Shown here piece by piece: positions 15,637 to 24,812 of a DNA stretch of 64,000 nucleotides. The notes under the pieces are model-generated. The model worked only from the letters and a program-made list of their open reading frames with translations. It had not been told where the DNA came from and ran no database searches. The translations under genes were made by a program, and so were the position numbers. The stretch comes from Bacteroidales bacterium (GTDB taxonomy: Bacteria; Bacteroidota; Bacteroidia; Bacteroidales; UBA932): positions 1-64,000 of the forward strand of contig JAFYZZ010000083.1 of NCBI GenBank assembly GCA_017548445.1. Direction: 5' to 3'. The first letter of the stretch is position 1, and each line of letters opens with the position of its first letter.

Positions 15637-18039
15637 CTAGAAGATGAAGGAGATGACGTCCTGGATGTTCTTCACGTAGTGGAACTCCAGGCCGCGGATG
15701 TAGATTTCCTTGATGTCCTCGATATCCTTGCGGTTGTCCTCGGAGATGACGATCGTATGTGCCCCGGCACGCTTGGCCGCGAGGATCTTCTCCTTGATGC
15801 CGCCCACCGGCAAAACGCGCCCGCGCAAAGTCATCTCGCCCGTCATCGCAATGCCCTTGCGGATGGCTTCGCCGCGCAGGGCCGAGACCATCGAACTCAC
15901 CATCGTGATGCCCGCCGAGGGGCCGTCCTTCGGCGTGGCGCCCTCCGGCACGTGCACGTGGAGGTCCTTGGCGGCGAACTGCTCGGAAGTCATCTTCGCA
16001 AGCTCGGGATGCGCCTTGATGTACTGGTAGGCGATGGTCGCCGACTCCTTCATCACGTCGCCCAGGTTGCCGGTCATCGTCATCACGCCCTTGCCGTTCG
16101 AGACGGAACTCTCCACGAAAAGGATCTCGCCGCCCATCTGGGTCCAGGCCAGGCCCGTCACCACGCCGGGGGCTTCGTTGCCCTTCTGCAGGTCGTGGAA
16201 GTTGGTGGGCAGGCCGAGGTACTCCTTGAGGTGCTCCTTCTTGATGGTCTGGGGATACTCCTGGCCCAGGGCGATCTTCTTCGCCGTCACGCGCGCGATC
16301 TTGGCGATCTGCTTCTCGAGGCCGCGCACGCCCGACTCGTGGGTGTACTCGTCGATGATGGCGGCGAGGGCCGCCTTGTCGATCTTGAGCCCGCTCTTGG
16401 GGATTCCGTGCTCGGCGAGCTGCTTGGGCACGAGGAACTTCTTGGCGATCTCCATCTTCTCCTCGGCCAGGTAGCCGGTCACGTTGATCAGCTCCATACG
16501 GTCCAGCAGGGCCGCCTGGATGGGGGCGGTGCTGTTGGCCGTGGTGATGAACAGGACGTTGCTGAGATCGTAATCCTGGTCCAGGTAGTTGTCGTGGAAG
16601 GTGGAGTTCTGCTCCGGGTCCAGCGCCTCCAGCAGGGCGGACGACGGGTCTCCCTTGAAATCGGCGCTGAGTTTGTCCACCTCGTCCAGCACGATCACCG
16701 GGTTGGAGGTGCCGGCCCGGGCGATGCCGTTCAGGATCCGGCCGGGAAGGGCGCCCACGTAGGTCTTGCGGTGGCCGCGCAGCTCCGCCTCGTCGTGCAT
16801 ACCGCCCAGGGCGATGCGCACGTACTTGCGGCCGAGAGCCCGGGCGACGGACTTGCCCAGGGAGGTCTTGCCCACGCCCGGAGGCCCGTAGAGGCAGAGG
16901 ATGGGGGACTTCATATTACCCTTCAGTTTCAGGACGGCCAGGTACTCGATGATGCGGTCCTTGACCGAGTCGAGTCCGTAGTGGTCCTGGTCCAGCACCT
17001 TCTGCGCGTGCGCCAGGTCGAGGTTGTCCTCGCTCATCTCGCCCCAGGGCAGGTCGAGCATAAACTCCAGGTAGTTGTACTGGACGCTGTAATCCGGCGA
17101 GGACGGATTGTATTTCTCGAGCTTGGCGAGCTCCTTGGCGAAGGCGTCGCCGATTTCCTTGGGCCACTTCTTCTTCGCGGCGCGCTCGCGGAACTTCTCG
17201 AATTCCTCGGCGTCGTCCATACCGAGCTCTTCCTGGATGGTGCGCAACTGGTTGTTGAGGTAGTACTCGCGCTGCTGCTGGTCGATCTCGCTCTTGACCT
17301 TCTGGTTGATCTCCTGCTTGATCTTCATCAGCTCCACCTGGGAATCCAGCACGGCGAGCAGCTTGAGACCGCGCACCTTCACGTCGTCGTACTCGAGCAG
17401 CTTGATCTTCGACTCGAAGTTCTCCACCTCGATGGTGGTGGCGATGAAGTTCACCAGGAAGCGGAAATCGTCGATGGCCTTCAGGGCGCCGATGGTCTCC
17501 CGCGTGCCGACGTTGCTGGCGCGCAGGATGTGCACCGCCTTGTCCTTGAGCGAGTCGGCGATGGCCTTGATGTCCGTGCTGCGGCTGTCGTCGGTCAGAA
17601 TGTCGGGCAGATAGTGCACGCGTGCGGTGATATAAGGCTCGTAGCCGAGCACGGCGTCCAGCGACAGGCGCTTGAACGCCTGCAGGATGGCGGTGATGGT
17701 GCCGTCCGGCATCTCCAGGGTCTTCAGGACCTTGCAGACGGAGCCGTAGTGGCAGAGGTCTTCTTCCTGGGGCTCCTCGACCATCACGTCGTTCTGGGGC
17801 ACCGCACCGATGAAGAAGCCTTCCTTCTCGGCGTCCTGGATGAGGCGGACGGATTTCTCGCGCCCGATCGTGATCGGGAACACGGCGCCCGGGAAGAGCA
17901 CGGCGTTGCGGAGCGCCAGGACGGGCAGGATGTCAGGGAGCTCGGATTCGTCGAACTTGAGCAGGCCTTCGCCCTGAACGACGGGAATGATGCTGACTTC
18001 GGCGCCAGCGGGGAGGGAAAACTCTTTATCTTGTTTCAT
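15637..18039 (-). CDS. lon: ATP-dependent Lon protease
   Basis: 800 residues. N-terminal LON substrate-binding domain (about 35-235, [21 protein letters not shown]), a coiled region, AAA+ module with Walker [13 protein letters not shown] and Walker B IVLDEVDK, and a C-terminal serine protease domain with the Ser-Lys dyad: Ser in [10 protein letters not shown] and Lys in PVGGIKEK. It degrades damaged and regulatory proteins in the cytoplasm. Monocistronic, divergent from the HU gene. Confidence 0.97.
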   Translation of the reverse strand: MKQDKEFSLPAGAEVSIIPVVQGEGLLKFDESELPDILPVLALRNAVLFPGAVFPITIGREKSVRLIQDAEKEGFFIGAVPQNDVMVEEPQEEDLCHYGSVCKVLKTLEMPDGTITAILQAFKRLSLDAVLGYEPYITARVHYLPDILTDDSRSTDIKAIADSLKDKAVHILRASNVGTRETIGALKAIDDFRFLVNFIATTIEVENFESKIKLLEYDDVKVRGLKLLAVLDSQVELMKIKQEINQKVKSEIDQQQREYYLNNQLRTIQEELGMDDAEEFEKFRERAAKKKWPKEIGDAFAKELAKLEKYNPSSPDYSVQYNYLEFMLDLPWGEMSEDNLDLAHAQKVLDQDHYGLDSVKDRIIEYLAVLKLKGNMKSPILCLYGPPGVGKTSLGKSVARALGRKYVRIALGGMHDEAELRGHRKTYVGALPGRILNGIARAGTSNPVIVLDEVDKLSADFKGDPSSALLEALDPEQNSTFHDNYLDQDYDLSNVLFITTANSTAPIQAALLDRMELINVTGYLAEEKMEIAKKFLVPKQLAEHGIPKSGLKIDKAALAAIIDEYTHESGVRGLEKQIAKIARVTAKKIALGQEYPQTIKKEHLKEYLGLPTNFHDLQKGNEAPGVVTGLAWTQMGGEILFVESSVSNGKGVMTMTGNLGDVMKESATIAYQYIKAHPELAKMTSEQFAAKDLHVHVPEGATPKDGPSAGITMVSSMVSALRGEAIRKGIAMTGEMTLRGRVLPVGGIKEKILAAKRAGAHTIVISEDNRKDIEDIKEIYIRGLEFHYVKNIQDVISFIF

Positions 18040-18131
18040 ATTATTGTCAAAATGTCAGTAAATGCGGGCACAATGGCCCGGCTGCGAATATAGTCAATCT
18101 CCGTGCCACTGCCAAAAACTGCAAATAACAT

Positions 18132-18162
18132 TTTGAATAATAAAAAAATAAGTCTATTTTTG
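18132..18162 (+). promoter_or_regulatory. Promoter of the HU gene
   Basis: TTTG (18132-18135), exactly 19 bases, then TATTTTTG (18155-18162): a perfect match to the Bacteroidota housekeeping promoter, in an AT-rich stretch between lon and the HU gene. The leader is about 38 bases. Confidence 0.85.
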
Positions 18163-18205
18163 CACTCCCAAACTGCGAACTGATTATAACTAAAAATATA
18201 AAACA

Positions 18206-18484
18206 ATGACTAAAGCAGAAATCGTGAACGAAGTGGCCAAGGCCACCGGTATCGAGAAAGTGGCCGTCCAGACCGTGGTCGAGGCTGCTATGGAAAGTAT
18301 CAAGGGCTCTCTGATCAAGGGCAATCCCGTGTATCTCCGCGGATTCGGCAGCTTTATCATCAAGCACCGCGCCCAGAAGGCCGCCCGCAACATCACCAAG
18401 CAGACGACGATGACCATCCCTGCCCACGACATTCCGGCCTTCAAGCCCGCCAAGTCCTTCGTCGCGGCCGTCAAGACCAAATAA
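18206..18484 (+). CDS. HU/IHF-family DNA-binding protein
   Basis: 92 residues: MTKAEIVNEVAKATGIEKVAVQ, helical dimer body, then VYLRGFGSFIIKHRAQKAARN and the beta-arm with IPAHDIPAFKPAKSF. This is the standard nucleoid protein fold that bends DNA. Strong promoter upstream. The next gene, a 29-codon ribosomal-type protein, follows after 11 bases. Confidence 0.96.
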   Translation: MTKAEIVNEVAKATGIEKVAVQTVVEAAMESIKGSLIKGNPVYLRGFGSFIIKHRAQKAARNITKQTTMTIPAHDIPAFKPAKSFVAAVKTK

Positions 18485-18495
18485 ATCCTACCATT

Positions 18496-18585
18496 ATGCC
18501 CAACGGAAAGAAGCATAAAAGACACAAGATGGCCACGCACAAGCGCAAGAAGCGCTTGCGTCTGAACCGGCACAAGAAGAAGTAA
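18496..18585 (+). CDS. 29-residue basic bS22/mS38-like (AURKAIP1/COX24 domain) protein
   Basis: A 29-codon gene (ATG 18496 to TAA 18585) of the form MPNGKKHKRHKMATHKRKKR then LRLNRHKKK, over half Lys, Arg and His. It matches the short COX24/AURKAIP1-type proteins annotated in Bacteroidota, related to mitochondrial mS38 and mycobacterial bS22, which sit on the small ribosomal subunit. It lies 11 bases after the HU gene and is followed by an intrinsic terminator, so it is probably co-transcribed with HU. The ribosomal role is inferred from the family. Confidence 0.85.
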   Translation: MPNGKKHKRHKMATHKRKKRLRLNRHKKK

Positions 18586-18593
18586 GAGTCGAG

Positions 18594-18626
18594 AAAAGCC
18601 TGACGGGAGATCCGGCGGGCTTTTTC
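18594..18626 (+). terminator. Intrinsic terminator after the bS22-like gene
   Basis: AAAAGCC (18594-18600) pairs with GGCTTTT (18618-18624), leading into a T-rich tract. It separates the HU transcript from the RNase G gene. Confidence 0.75.
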
Positions 18627-18635
18627 TTCATATTG

Positions 18636-20201
18636 ATGACAATGGAAACCGCGAAAACAGAAAAAGACCTGGTGGTGGACGTCTCGTCCGCCGAGGTCCG
18701 GATCGCTCTGCTGGAAAACCACCGGCTGATCGAGCTGAACCGGGAATCGAACCAGGGTCAGGGCTTCACGGTGGGGGACGTCTACCTGGGAAAGGTCAAG
18801 AAACTCCTCCCCGCCCTGAATGCCGCTTTCGTGGACATCGGAGACAGCAAGGAGGCTTTCATCCACTACCTTGACCTGGGCTTGTATTTCAAGGCGTTCG
18901 ACACGTTCGTGCGCGAGAGCAACCCCAACCGGGACCTCGGCAAGCTCTACTCCGGGATGAAGATCGGCCCGGCCCTCGCCAAGGAAGGACGGATCGAAGA
19001 CCATCTCAAGGTCGGGCAGATGCTGATCGCCCAGATCACCAAGGAACCGATTTCCACGAAGGGATCCAGGTTGACTGCGGAGATTTCATTGGCAGGACGC
19101 AACATTGTACTGCTCCCCTTCGCCGAGAAGGTGAGCGTTTCCCAGAAAATCTCCTCCAAAGAGGAGAAAAAGAGGCTCGAGACCCTCGTCCGCAGCATCC
19201 TCCCGAAGAATTACGGCGCGATCATCCGCACCGCCGCCGAAGGCAAGACGGCTTCCGTCCTGGTGGCCGAACTCCGACTGCTCATCGAGAAATGGGAAGG
19301 ATCGTGGAAGAAGGTGGCGGCATCCAAGGGGGTAAAACTCCTCTTCACCGAGTACTCCAAGACCACCACGGTACTGCGTGATCTGCTGAACGACTCGTTT
19401 ACCAACATCCACGTCAACGACAGGAAGGTATACGAAGAGACGCGCAGGTACATTTCCCTCATCTCTCCCGAGCAGGAGAAGATCGTGAAGCTCTACGAAG
19501 GCAAGGAACCGATTTTCGACCATTTCGAGGTCACGCGCCAGATCAAGAGCTCGTTCGGGAAGGTGGTGCCGATGAAGCAGGGTGCCTATCTCGTGATCGA
19601 GACCACAGAAGCGCTGGGCGTGATAGACGTCAACAGCGGCATCCGGGCGAAGACCAGCGACCAGGAGGAGAACACCTTCGAGGTCAACAAGATCGCCGCC
19701 GAGGAGATTGCCCGCCAGCTGCGCCTGCGCGATATGGGCGGCATCGTCATCGTCGACTTCATCGATATGGCGAACGCCGAGCACCGCAACGACTTGTACA
19801 AGTATATGCGGGACCTGATGGCGCCCGACCGCGCCAAGCACAACGTGCTGCCTCTTACGAAATTCGGCCTGATGCAGATCACCCGCCAGCGGATCCGTCC
19901 GGTGACGGAGATCAACACGACCGAGAAATGTCCGCTCTGCCACGGCACCGGGAGGATCACCTCCACCGTGGTCATCGACGAGGAGATCGAGCGCAAGATC
20001 GCCGACCTCGCCGAGAAGGGACACAAGACGATGACCGTCAAGGTGAGTCCGATCCTCGGAGCCTACCTGACGCGCGGCTGGAACTCCTTCCTCCGCAGAT
20101 GGAAACACAGGTACAAATGCAGGCTGGACCTGGTCGAAGAGACCGAACACGGCATCCTGCAGTATGAAATCTTGGATGAAAAAGGAAAGGCGCTCGACTA
20201 G
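18636..20201 (+). CDS. rng: Ribonuclease E/G family endoribonuclease
   Basis: 521 residues from ATG 18636 (an ATG at 18642 is also possible). S1 domain near the N-terminus (about 35-130, FTVGDVYLGKVKKLLPALNAAFVDIG, with the inserted YLDLGLYFKAF), then the catalytic core with two metal-binding Asp (GVIDVNSG and IVIVDFIDM) and the zinc-link CPLCHGTG near residue 430. It lacks the long RNase E scaffold, so RNase G is the better name. It processes rRNA and degrades mRNA in the cytoplasm. A terminator overlaps its stop codon. Confidence 0.94.
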   Translation: MTMETAKTEKDLVVDVSSAEVRIALLENHRLIELNRESNQGQGFTVGDVYLGKVKKLLPALNAAFVDIGDSKEAFIHYLDLGLYFKAFDTFVRESNPNRDLGKLYSGMKIGPALAKEGRIEDHLKVGQMLIAQITKEPISTKGSRLTAEISLAGRNIVLLPFAEKVSVSQKISSKEEKKRLETLVRSILPKNYGAIIRTAAEGKTASVLVAELRLLIEKWEGSWKKVAASKGVKLLFTEYSKTTTVLRDLLNDSFTNIHVNDRKVYEETRRYISLISPEQEKIVKLYEGKEPIFDHFEVTRQIKSSFGKVVPMKQGAYLVIETTEALGVIDVNSGIRAKTSDQEENTFEVNKIAAEEIARQLRLRDMGGIVIVDFIDMANAEHRNDLYKYMRDLMAPDRAKHNVLPLTKFGLMQITRQRIRPVTEINTTEKCPLCHGTGRITSTVVIDEEIERKIADLAEKGHKTMTVKVSPILGAYLTRGWNSFLRRWKHRYKCRLDLVEETEHGILQYEILDEKGKALD

Positions 20202-20214
20202 GGCGCCTTTCTTG
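20186..20214 (+). terminator. Intrinsic terminator overlapping the rng stop codon
   Basis: AAAGGCGC (20186-20193) and GCGCCTTT (20203-20210) form a perfect 8-bp stem; the TAG stop lies in the loop region. A CTT tail follows. Confidence 0.8.
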
Positions 20215-20234
20215 CGGATTAGGAGAATATTGCT

Positions 20235-20242
20235 TATCTTTC
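20235..20242 (+). promoter_or_regulatory. Possible -7 element (TATCTTTC) of the rubrerythrin gene
   Basis: One mismatch from TAnnTTTG, 25 bases before the ATG, with no clear -33 box. Confidence 0.35.
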
Positions 20243-20267
20243 GGAAAATCTAAAACTGATATCCGAT

Positions 20268-20816
20268 ATGAAAAAGAAATTCAGATGTATGGTATGCGGC
20301 TATGTATATGAGGGAGAGAACCCGCCCGAGGCTTGCCCCCAGTGCCGCGCCAAGAGCGACAAGTTCGTCGAGGTGAAGTCCGAAGGCCTGGAGTGGGCCT
20401 GCGAGCACCATCTGGGCGACGGCGTGGTGGAAGACGCCGAGATTATGCAGGGTCTGCACGACCACTTCAACGGCGAGTGCTCCGAAGTGGGAATGTACCT
20501 CGCGATGAGCCGCCAGGCGGAGCGCGAGGGCTATCCGGAAGTGGCCGACGCCTTCAGGCGTTATGCCTTCGAGGAGGCGGAGCACGCCGCCAAGTTCGCC
20601 GAGCTTCTGGGCGAGGTGGTCTGGGACACCAAGACCAACCTGAAGAAGCGCGCCGAGGCCGAATGCGGCGCCTGCGAGGGCAAGCTCGCCATCGCCACCC
20701 GCGCCAAGAAGCTGGGCTACGACGCCATCCACGATACTGTGCACGAGATGGCCAAGGACGAGGCCCGTCACGGCGCCGGATTCCAGGGACTGTACAAGAG
20801 ATTCTTCGAGAAATAG
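20268..20816 (+). CDS. Rubrerythrin with N-terminal rubredoxin domain
   Basis: 182 residues. Residues 1-36 form a rubredoxin-like iron site with [10 protein letters not shown] and CPQCRAK; from about 50 on is the ferritin-like di-iron domain with Glu/His ligands in [39 protein letters not shown] and [15 protein letters not shown]. The reversed domain order (rubredoxin first) marks the reverse-rubrerythrin group. These proteins reduce hydrogen peroxide in anaerobes. This fits an anaerobic gut-type lifestyle. It is first in a run with the zinc peptidase and S4 genes. Confidence 0.93.
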   Translation: MKKKFRCMVCGYVYEGENPPEACPQCRAKSDKFVEVKSEGLEWACEHHLGDGVVEDAEIMQGLHDHFNGECSEVGMYLAMSRQAEREGYPEVADAFRRYAFEEAEHAAKFAELLGEVVWDTKTNLKKRAEAECGACEGKLAIATRAKKLGYDAIHDTVHEMAKDEARHGAGFQGLYKRFFEK

Positions 20817-20826
20817 CGCCCGGCAA

Positions 20827-21498
20827 GTGATCTGGTTCGTGATCATCGCTGTGATGCTGGCTTCGTTCATCATCCAGCGCGTACTGAACAGGCGGTTCGA
20901 GAAGTATTCCCAGGTGCCCTCTCCGCGCGGGCTGACCGGCGCGGATACGGCCCGGCTGATGCTGGCGCAGAACGGCCTGACGGACGTGGACGTACAGTGC
21001 GTATCCGGCAGGCTGACGGACCATTACGACCCCAGGACGAAGACCGTGAACCTCAGCGAGGACGTGTACGGCAGCGACTCGGTCGCCGCTTGTGCGGTGG
21101 CAGCCCACGAGACGGGACACGCCATCCAGGATGCCACCGGCTATTCTCCGCTGCGGCTGCGCAGCGCGTTGGTGCCAGTGGTAACCTTCGCTAACAATAC
21201 GGTGCAGTGGGTCCTGCTCGCGGGCGTGGCCACGCTCGACGTCTTTCCGTCGCTGTTCTGGATCGGCATCGCCCTGTTCGCGATGACGGTGTTCTTCAGC
21301 GTCGTGACCCTGCCGGTCGAGATCAACGCCAGTCAGCGGGCCGTGGAGTGGCTGGACCGCAGCGGCGTCGTGGACGCCTCTACGAAGCCGATGGCGGTGG
21401 ACGCCCTCAAGTGGGCGGCCTACACCTACATCATTGCCGCCGTGGGTTCGCTGGCCACCCTCTTCTATTACATCTCCATAGGCAACAGCCGCCGCTAG
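20827..21498 (+). CDS. Membrane zinc metallopeptidase (YugP family)
   Basis: 223 residues from a GTG. An N-terminal membrane helix, the zinc motif AAHETGHAIQ (HExxH, about residue 97-101), then two to three membrane helices (about 115-165) and one near the C-terminus. The NLSEDVYGSDSVAA segment before HETGH is typical of the PF04298 family. Function in the cell is not established; membrane protein quality control is suspected. It lies ten bases after the rubrerythrin gene and six before the S4 gene. Confidence 0.88.
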   Translation: MIWFVIIAVMLASFIIQRVLNRRFEKYSQVPSPRGLTGADTARLMLAQNGLTDVDVQCVSGRLTDHYDPRTKTVNLSEDVYGSDSVAACAVAAHETGHAIQDATGYSPLRLRSALVPVVTFANNTVQWVLLAGVATLDVFPSLFWIGIALFAMTVFFSVVTLPVEINASQRAVEWLDRSGVVDASTKPMAVDALKWAAYTYIIAAVGSLATLFYYISIGNSRR

Positions 21499-21504
21499 GG
21501 GCCG

Positions 21505-21891
21505 ATGGACAGCGTCAGGATCGACAAGTACCTGTGGGCGATCCGGGTGTTCAAGACCCGGAGCGACGCCACCGAGGCCTGCAATGGAAACAAGGTCAAG
21601 ATCGCAGGCGTGAACGCCAAGCCGTCCAAGGCCGTCAAGGCGGGCGACGTGCTGGAAATCCGCAAGGGTCCCGCCCTCTTTACCTATAAGGTGCTGAAGG
21701 TCACGGAAAGCCGGATGGGAGCGCAGCTGGTTCCCGAGTACGCCGAGGACCTGACGCCGGAATCCGAACGCGCCAGGCTGCACGCACCGCGCGAGACGGT
21801 GGTGCTGAGCCGCGACCGCGGGGCGGGACGCCCCACCAAGCGCGACCGGCGCCAGTTGGAAGAGGTGATGGATTTCCTGGACTTCGAATAA
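21505..21891 (+). CDS. hslR: S4-domain RNA-binding protein (Hsp15-like)
   Basis: 128 residues with an N-terminal S4 domain: VRIDKYLWAIRVFKTRSDATEACNGNKVKIAG, then a basic C-terminal tail RETVVLSRDRGAGRPTKRDRRQ. Hsp15 binds stalled 50S subunits carrying peptidyl-tRNA and helps recycle them. The stop codon directly abuts the stop of the convergent DJ-1 gene with no spacer, so any terminator must lie inside coding sequence. Confidence 0.88.
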   Translation: MDSVRIDKYLWAIRVFKTRSDATEACNGNKVKIAGVNAKPSKAVKAGDVLEIRKGPALFTYKVLKVTESRMGAQLVPEYAEDLTPESERARLHAPRETVVLSRDRGAGRPTKRDRRQLEEVMDFLDFE

Positions 21892-22464
21892 CTATTCCAG
21901 ATACATCGCGTGACGCACCTGGCCGGCCACGGCGTCACCCTTGATGCCGCGCAGGATCTCCAGTGCGAAAGAGATCGCGTGCCCGGCAGAGCGGCCCGTG
22001 ACGATGCGTCCGGCACGTACGGCGGGCTCCGGCTTGTACACGGCACCCTTGGCGGTCAGTGCGTCCTGGAAGCCGTCGAAACAGGTGAACTCCACTCCCT
22101 CGAGGCCGTCCAGCTGGCTCAAAACCAGCCCGGGAGCGGCACAGATGGCGGCCACGGTGCCGCCGGCGGCATAGTGCTCCCTCATCAACTTGATGAGCGG
22201 CGTGCAGGCGGCCAGGCTCCTGGAACCCGGCATTCCGCCCGGGAAGATCATCACATCTTCCGCTTTCGTGCCTGCGTGGTCCGTTTCCAGTTCGGGCAGG
22301 AAGGCGTCGGCGCCCAGGGTGATGCCGTGCGAAGATTCCACGAAGGGATCGTCCGTCAGGGCGACCAGGGTGGTGTCTACGCCGCCGCGGCGGAGGACGT
22401 CGTTGGTGGCCAGGGCCTCGACATCTTCGAAGCCGTCGGCGAGGAAAATATACACTCCTTTCAT
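21892..22464 (-). CDS. DJ-1/PfpI family protein
   Basis: 190 residues. The DJ-1 fold is shown by VYIFLADGFEDVEALATNDVLRRGG with the conserved acidic residue, the nucleophile-elbow Cys in AICAAPG (about 106) and GRSAGHAISFALEI at the end. The relation is closest to YajL/ThiJ-type proteins, implicated in oxidative stress and glyoxal repair. It follows manA by 13 bases on the same strand. Confidence 0.9.
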   Translation of the reverse strand: MKGVYIFLADGFEDVEALATNDVLRRGGVDTTLVALTDDPFVESSHGITLGADAFLPELETDHAGTKAEDVMIFPGGMPGSRSLAACTPLIKLMREHYAAGGTVAAICAAPGLVLSQLDGLEGVEFTCFDGFQDALTAKGAVYKPEPAVRAGRIVTGRSAGHAISFALEILRGIKGDAVAGQVRHAMYLE

Positions 22465-22477
22465 ATCGTTCCGTTTT

Positions 22478-23473
22478 TTATTCGTCTTCGGGAAGGGCCG
22501 GTTCGGCGGCCGGGTCGATGTAGGGGTCCCGCGTGTCCGGCGCGACGGTGATTTCCAGCAGGACCGTATTGCGCTCCGTGGGCAGCAGGCGGTATTCCGT
22601 GCATTCGGAGGGGACGAGCAGGGTCTCCGCCTCGCGCAGCGGGAAACCGGCGGGGATGCCGCCGGGCAGGGAAATCTGCACCGAAGCTCCGCCCCGCACG
22701 CAGCAGTAGACGGTGAAGGGCGCGCCGTCCGGGTTCGTGACGGCGAGGGGGGCGTCGAGCCTGACCCGCGTCACCTGCAGCTGCGGCAGGTCGCAGAGCC
22801 GCTCGCCGGCAGGGGCGGGTGCATCGAACCGGCGGTAGCCGATGAAATCCAGCGCGTCCGTCAGCGTGAGGGCAGGGTCGAACTCGTCCGGATGCACCTC
22901 TTCCCCCCAGCCGCACAGGCAGAAGTCCATCGGGGAGGATTCAGCGATCTCCAGGATGACCAGGTCTCCCGCCGCGGCGTGGGGCGTGCCGGCCGGGATG
23001 CGCAGGCACTGTCCGGGGTAGGGGGCCACGACGCCCAGCAGGTCCTCTACGTTGCCGTCCAGGCATCTGGCGTAGAAACTGCCCGCGTCGGTGTCGCGGC
23101 GAAAACCCGCGAGGATGCGGGCGTCCTTGCCGGCGCGCAGGACGTACCAGACCTTTTCCTTGCCCAGGAAGTCGTAGCGCTGGGCGGCGGTTTCGTCGTC
23201 GGGGTGCACGCGCAGCGGCATCCGTCCGCGGACGTGCAACAAGCGCACGCACACCGGGAACTGGCGGCCGTAGAAGTCGTAGACCTCCTCGCCGACCACG
23301 CGGTCGAGGTAGGTGTCCATCACCTCGCCGATGCTGTTGCCGGCCAGCCAGCCTTCCCGCACCAGGGAATCCCGGTAACCCAGGTCGGCAAGTTTGAACT
23401 CCTCGCTGCCCCAGGGATAGTCGTCCTGCAAGGCGCAGAACTTGAAGGGATACAGTTTCTTCTCTTCTTCCAT
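22478..23473 (-). CDS. manA: Mannose-6-phosphate isomerase, class I
   Basis: 331 residues from ATG 23473; a -7 box ends five bases before it. Type I PMI motifs are present: YPWGSEEF, GNSIGEVMD, LHVRGRMPLRVHPDDE with zinc ligands, RIPAGTPHAAAG, and a C-terminal cupin half. It interconverts mannose-6-phosphate and fructose-6-phosphate, feeding glycan and capsule precursors. The YxWGG-type motif near the start is slightly divergent. Operon with the DJ-1 gene. Confidence 0.88.
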   Translation of the reverse strand: MEEEKKLYPFKFCALQDDYPWGSEEFKLADLGYRDSLVREGWLAGNSIGEVMDTYLDRVVGEEVYDFYGRQFPVCVRLLHVRGRMPLRVHPDDETAAQRYDFLGKEKVWYVLRAGKDARILAGFRRDTDAGSFYARCLDGNVEDLLGVVAPYPGQCLRIPAGTPHAAAGDLVILEIAESSPMDFCLCGWGEEVHPDEFDPALTLTDALDFIGYRRFDAPAPAGERLCDLPQLQVTRVRLDAPLAVTNPDGAPFTVYCCVRGGASVQISLPGGIPAGFPLREAETLLVPSECTEYRLLPTERNTVLLEITVAPDTRDPYIDPAAEPALPEDE

Positions 23474-23478
23474 ATGCG

Positions 23479-23506
23479 CAAAATTAATCAAAAATCTTTA
23501 TCTTTG
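23479..23506. promoter_or_regulatory. Divergent -7 elements of manA and metY
   Basis: TAATTTTG on the minus strand (23479-23486) ends five bases before the manA ATG, predicting a leaderless message. TATCTTTG on the plus strand (23499-23506) serves metY, 25 bases before its ATG. No good -33 boxes are visible. Confidence 0.55.
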
Positions 23507-23531
23507 CCTTCACGGTTAGAACGATAGTGAA

Positions 23532-24812
23532 ATGAAACTTCATCCAGGCACCCTTTGCGTCCAGGCCGGCTATGAGCCCGCCAACGGCGAACCCCGGCAG
23601 ATGCCCGTCATCCAGAGCACGACCTTCAAATACACCACCAGCGACGAGATGGGCCGGCTGTTCGACCTCGAGGCCTCCGGTTATTTCTATACCCGGCTGC
23701 AGAATCCCACCAACGACCGCGTGGCCGCGCGCATCGCGGCCCTGGAGGGCGGCGTGGCGGCGATGCTCACCTCGTCGGGCCAGGCGGCCAACTTCTTCGC
23801 CTGCTTCAACATCTGCGAGGCGGGAAGCCATATGATCAGCACGGCGGCCATCTACGGCGGCACCTTCAACCTCTTCGGCGTCACCTTCCCGAAGATGGGG
23901 ATCGAGGTCACGTTCATTGACCAGAACGCTTCCGAAGAAGAGATCGAGGCGGCTTTCCGTCCCAATACCAAGCTCCTTTTCGGCGAGACGCTCACCAATC
24001 CGGGCGTGCGGGTGCTCGATATCGAAAAACTCGCGCGCATCGCGCACCGGCACGGCGTCCCCCTCATCGTGGACAACACGTTCCCCACGCCGGTGAACTG
24101 CCGTCCCATCGAATTCGGGGCCGACATCGTCACGCATTCCACCACCAAGTATATGGACGGTCACGGCACCACGGTGGGCGGGGTGATCGTGGACAGCGGC
24201 AACTTCGACTGGGAGGCGCACGCTGAGAAGTTCCCCGGCCTGACGACCCCGGATCCGTCCTACCACGGTCTTACCTATACGAAGAAATTCGGCAAGCTGG
24301 CCTACATCACCAAGGCCACCAGCCAGCTGATGCGCGACTTCGGCGCCATCCAGAGCCCCCAGAACGCCTTCTATCTGAACCTGGGCCTGCAGACCCTGGG
24401 CGTGCGGATGAAGCACGTGTGCGAGTCGGCCCGGCAGGTGGCGGAATACCTGCACGACCATCCGGCGGTGAAGTGGATCCGTTATCCGGGCCTGTCCGAC
24501 GATCCCGACTACGCCCTGGCGCAGAAATACCTTCCGGACGGCTCCTGCGGCGTGATGGCTTTCGCCGTCAAGGGCGGCCGCGAGCGGGCCAAGCGCTTTA
24601 TGGACAGCCTGAAACTTGTCACCATCGAGACCCACGTGGCCGACTGCTACTCGTGTATCCTGCACCCCGCCTCGCACACGCACCGGCAGCTCAGCGACGA
24701 GCAGCTGCGGGAAGCGGGCGTGGATCCGGACCTGATGCGCCTGAGCATCGGGCTGGAGGATGTGCGAGATATTATCGCCGACCTAGACCAGGCGCTGCAA
24801 GCAGCGAAATAA
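23532..24812 (+). CDS. metY: O-acetylhomoserine sulfhydrylase (Cys/Met metabolism PLP enzyme)
   Basis: 426 residues, typical for the MetY branch. Motifs: SGYFYTRLQNPTNDRVAARIAALEGG, TSSGQAANF, VDNTFPTPVNCRPIEFGADIV and the PLP lysine in HSTTKYMDGHGT (about 209). It makes homocysteine or methionine precursors from O-acetylhomoserine and sulfide. Own promoter. The last 41 bases overlap the convergent permease gene. Confidence 0.94.
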   Translation: MKLHPGTLCVQAGYEPANGEPRQMPVIQSTTFKYTTSDEMGRLFDLEASGYFYTRLQNPTNDRVAARIAALEGGVAAMLTSSGQAANFFACFNICEAGSHMISTAAIYGGTFNLFGVTFPKMGIEVTFIDQNASEEEIEAAFRPNTKLLFGETLTNPGVRVLDIEKLARIAHRHGVPLIVDNTFPTPVNCRPIEFGADIVTHSTTKYMDGHGTTVGGVIVDSGNFDWEAHAEKFPGLTTPDPSYHGLTYTKKFGKLAYITKATSQLMRDFGAIQSPQNAFYLNLGLQTLGVRMKHVCESARQVAEYLHDHPAVKWIRYPGLSDDPDYALAQKYLPDGSCGVMAFAVKGGRERAKRFMDSLKLVTIETHVADCYSCILHPASHTHRQLSDEQLREAGVDPDLMRLSIGLEDVRDIIADLDQALQAAK

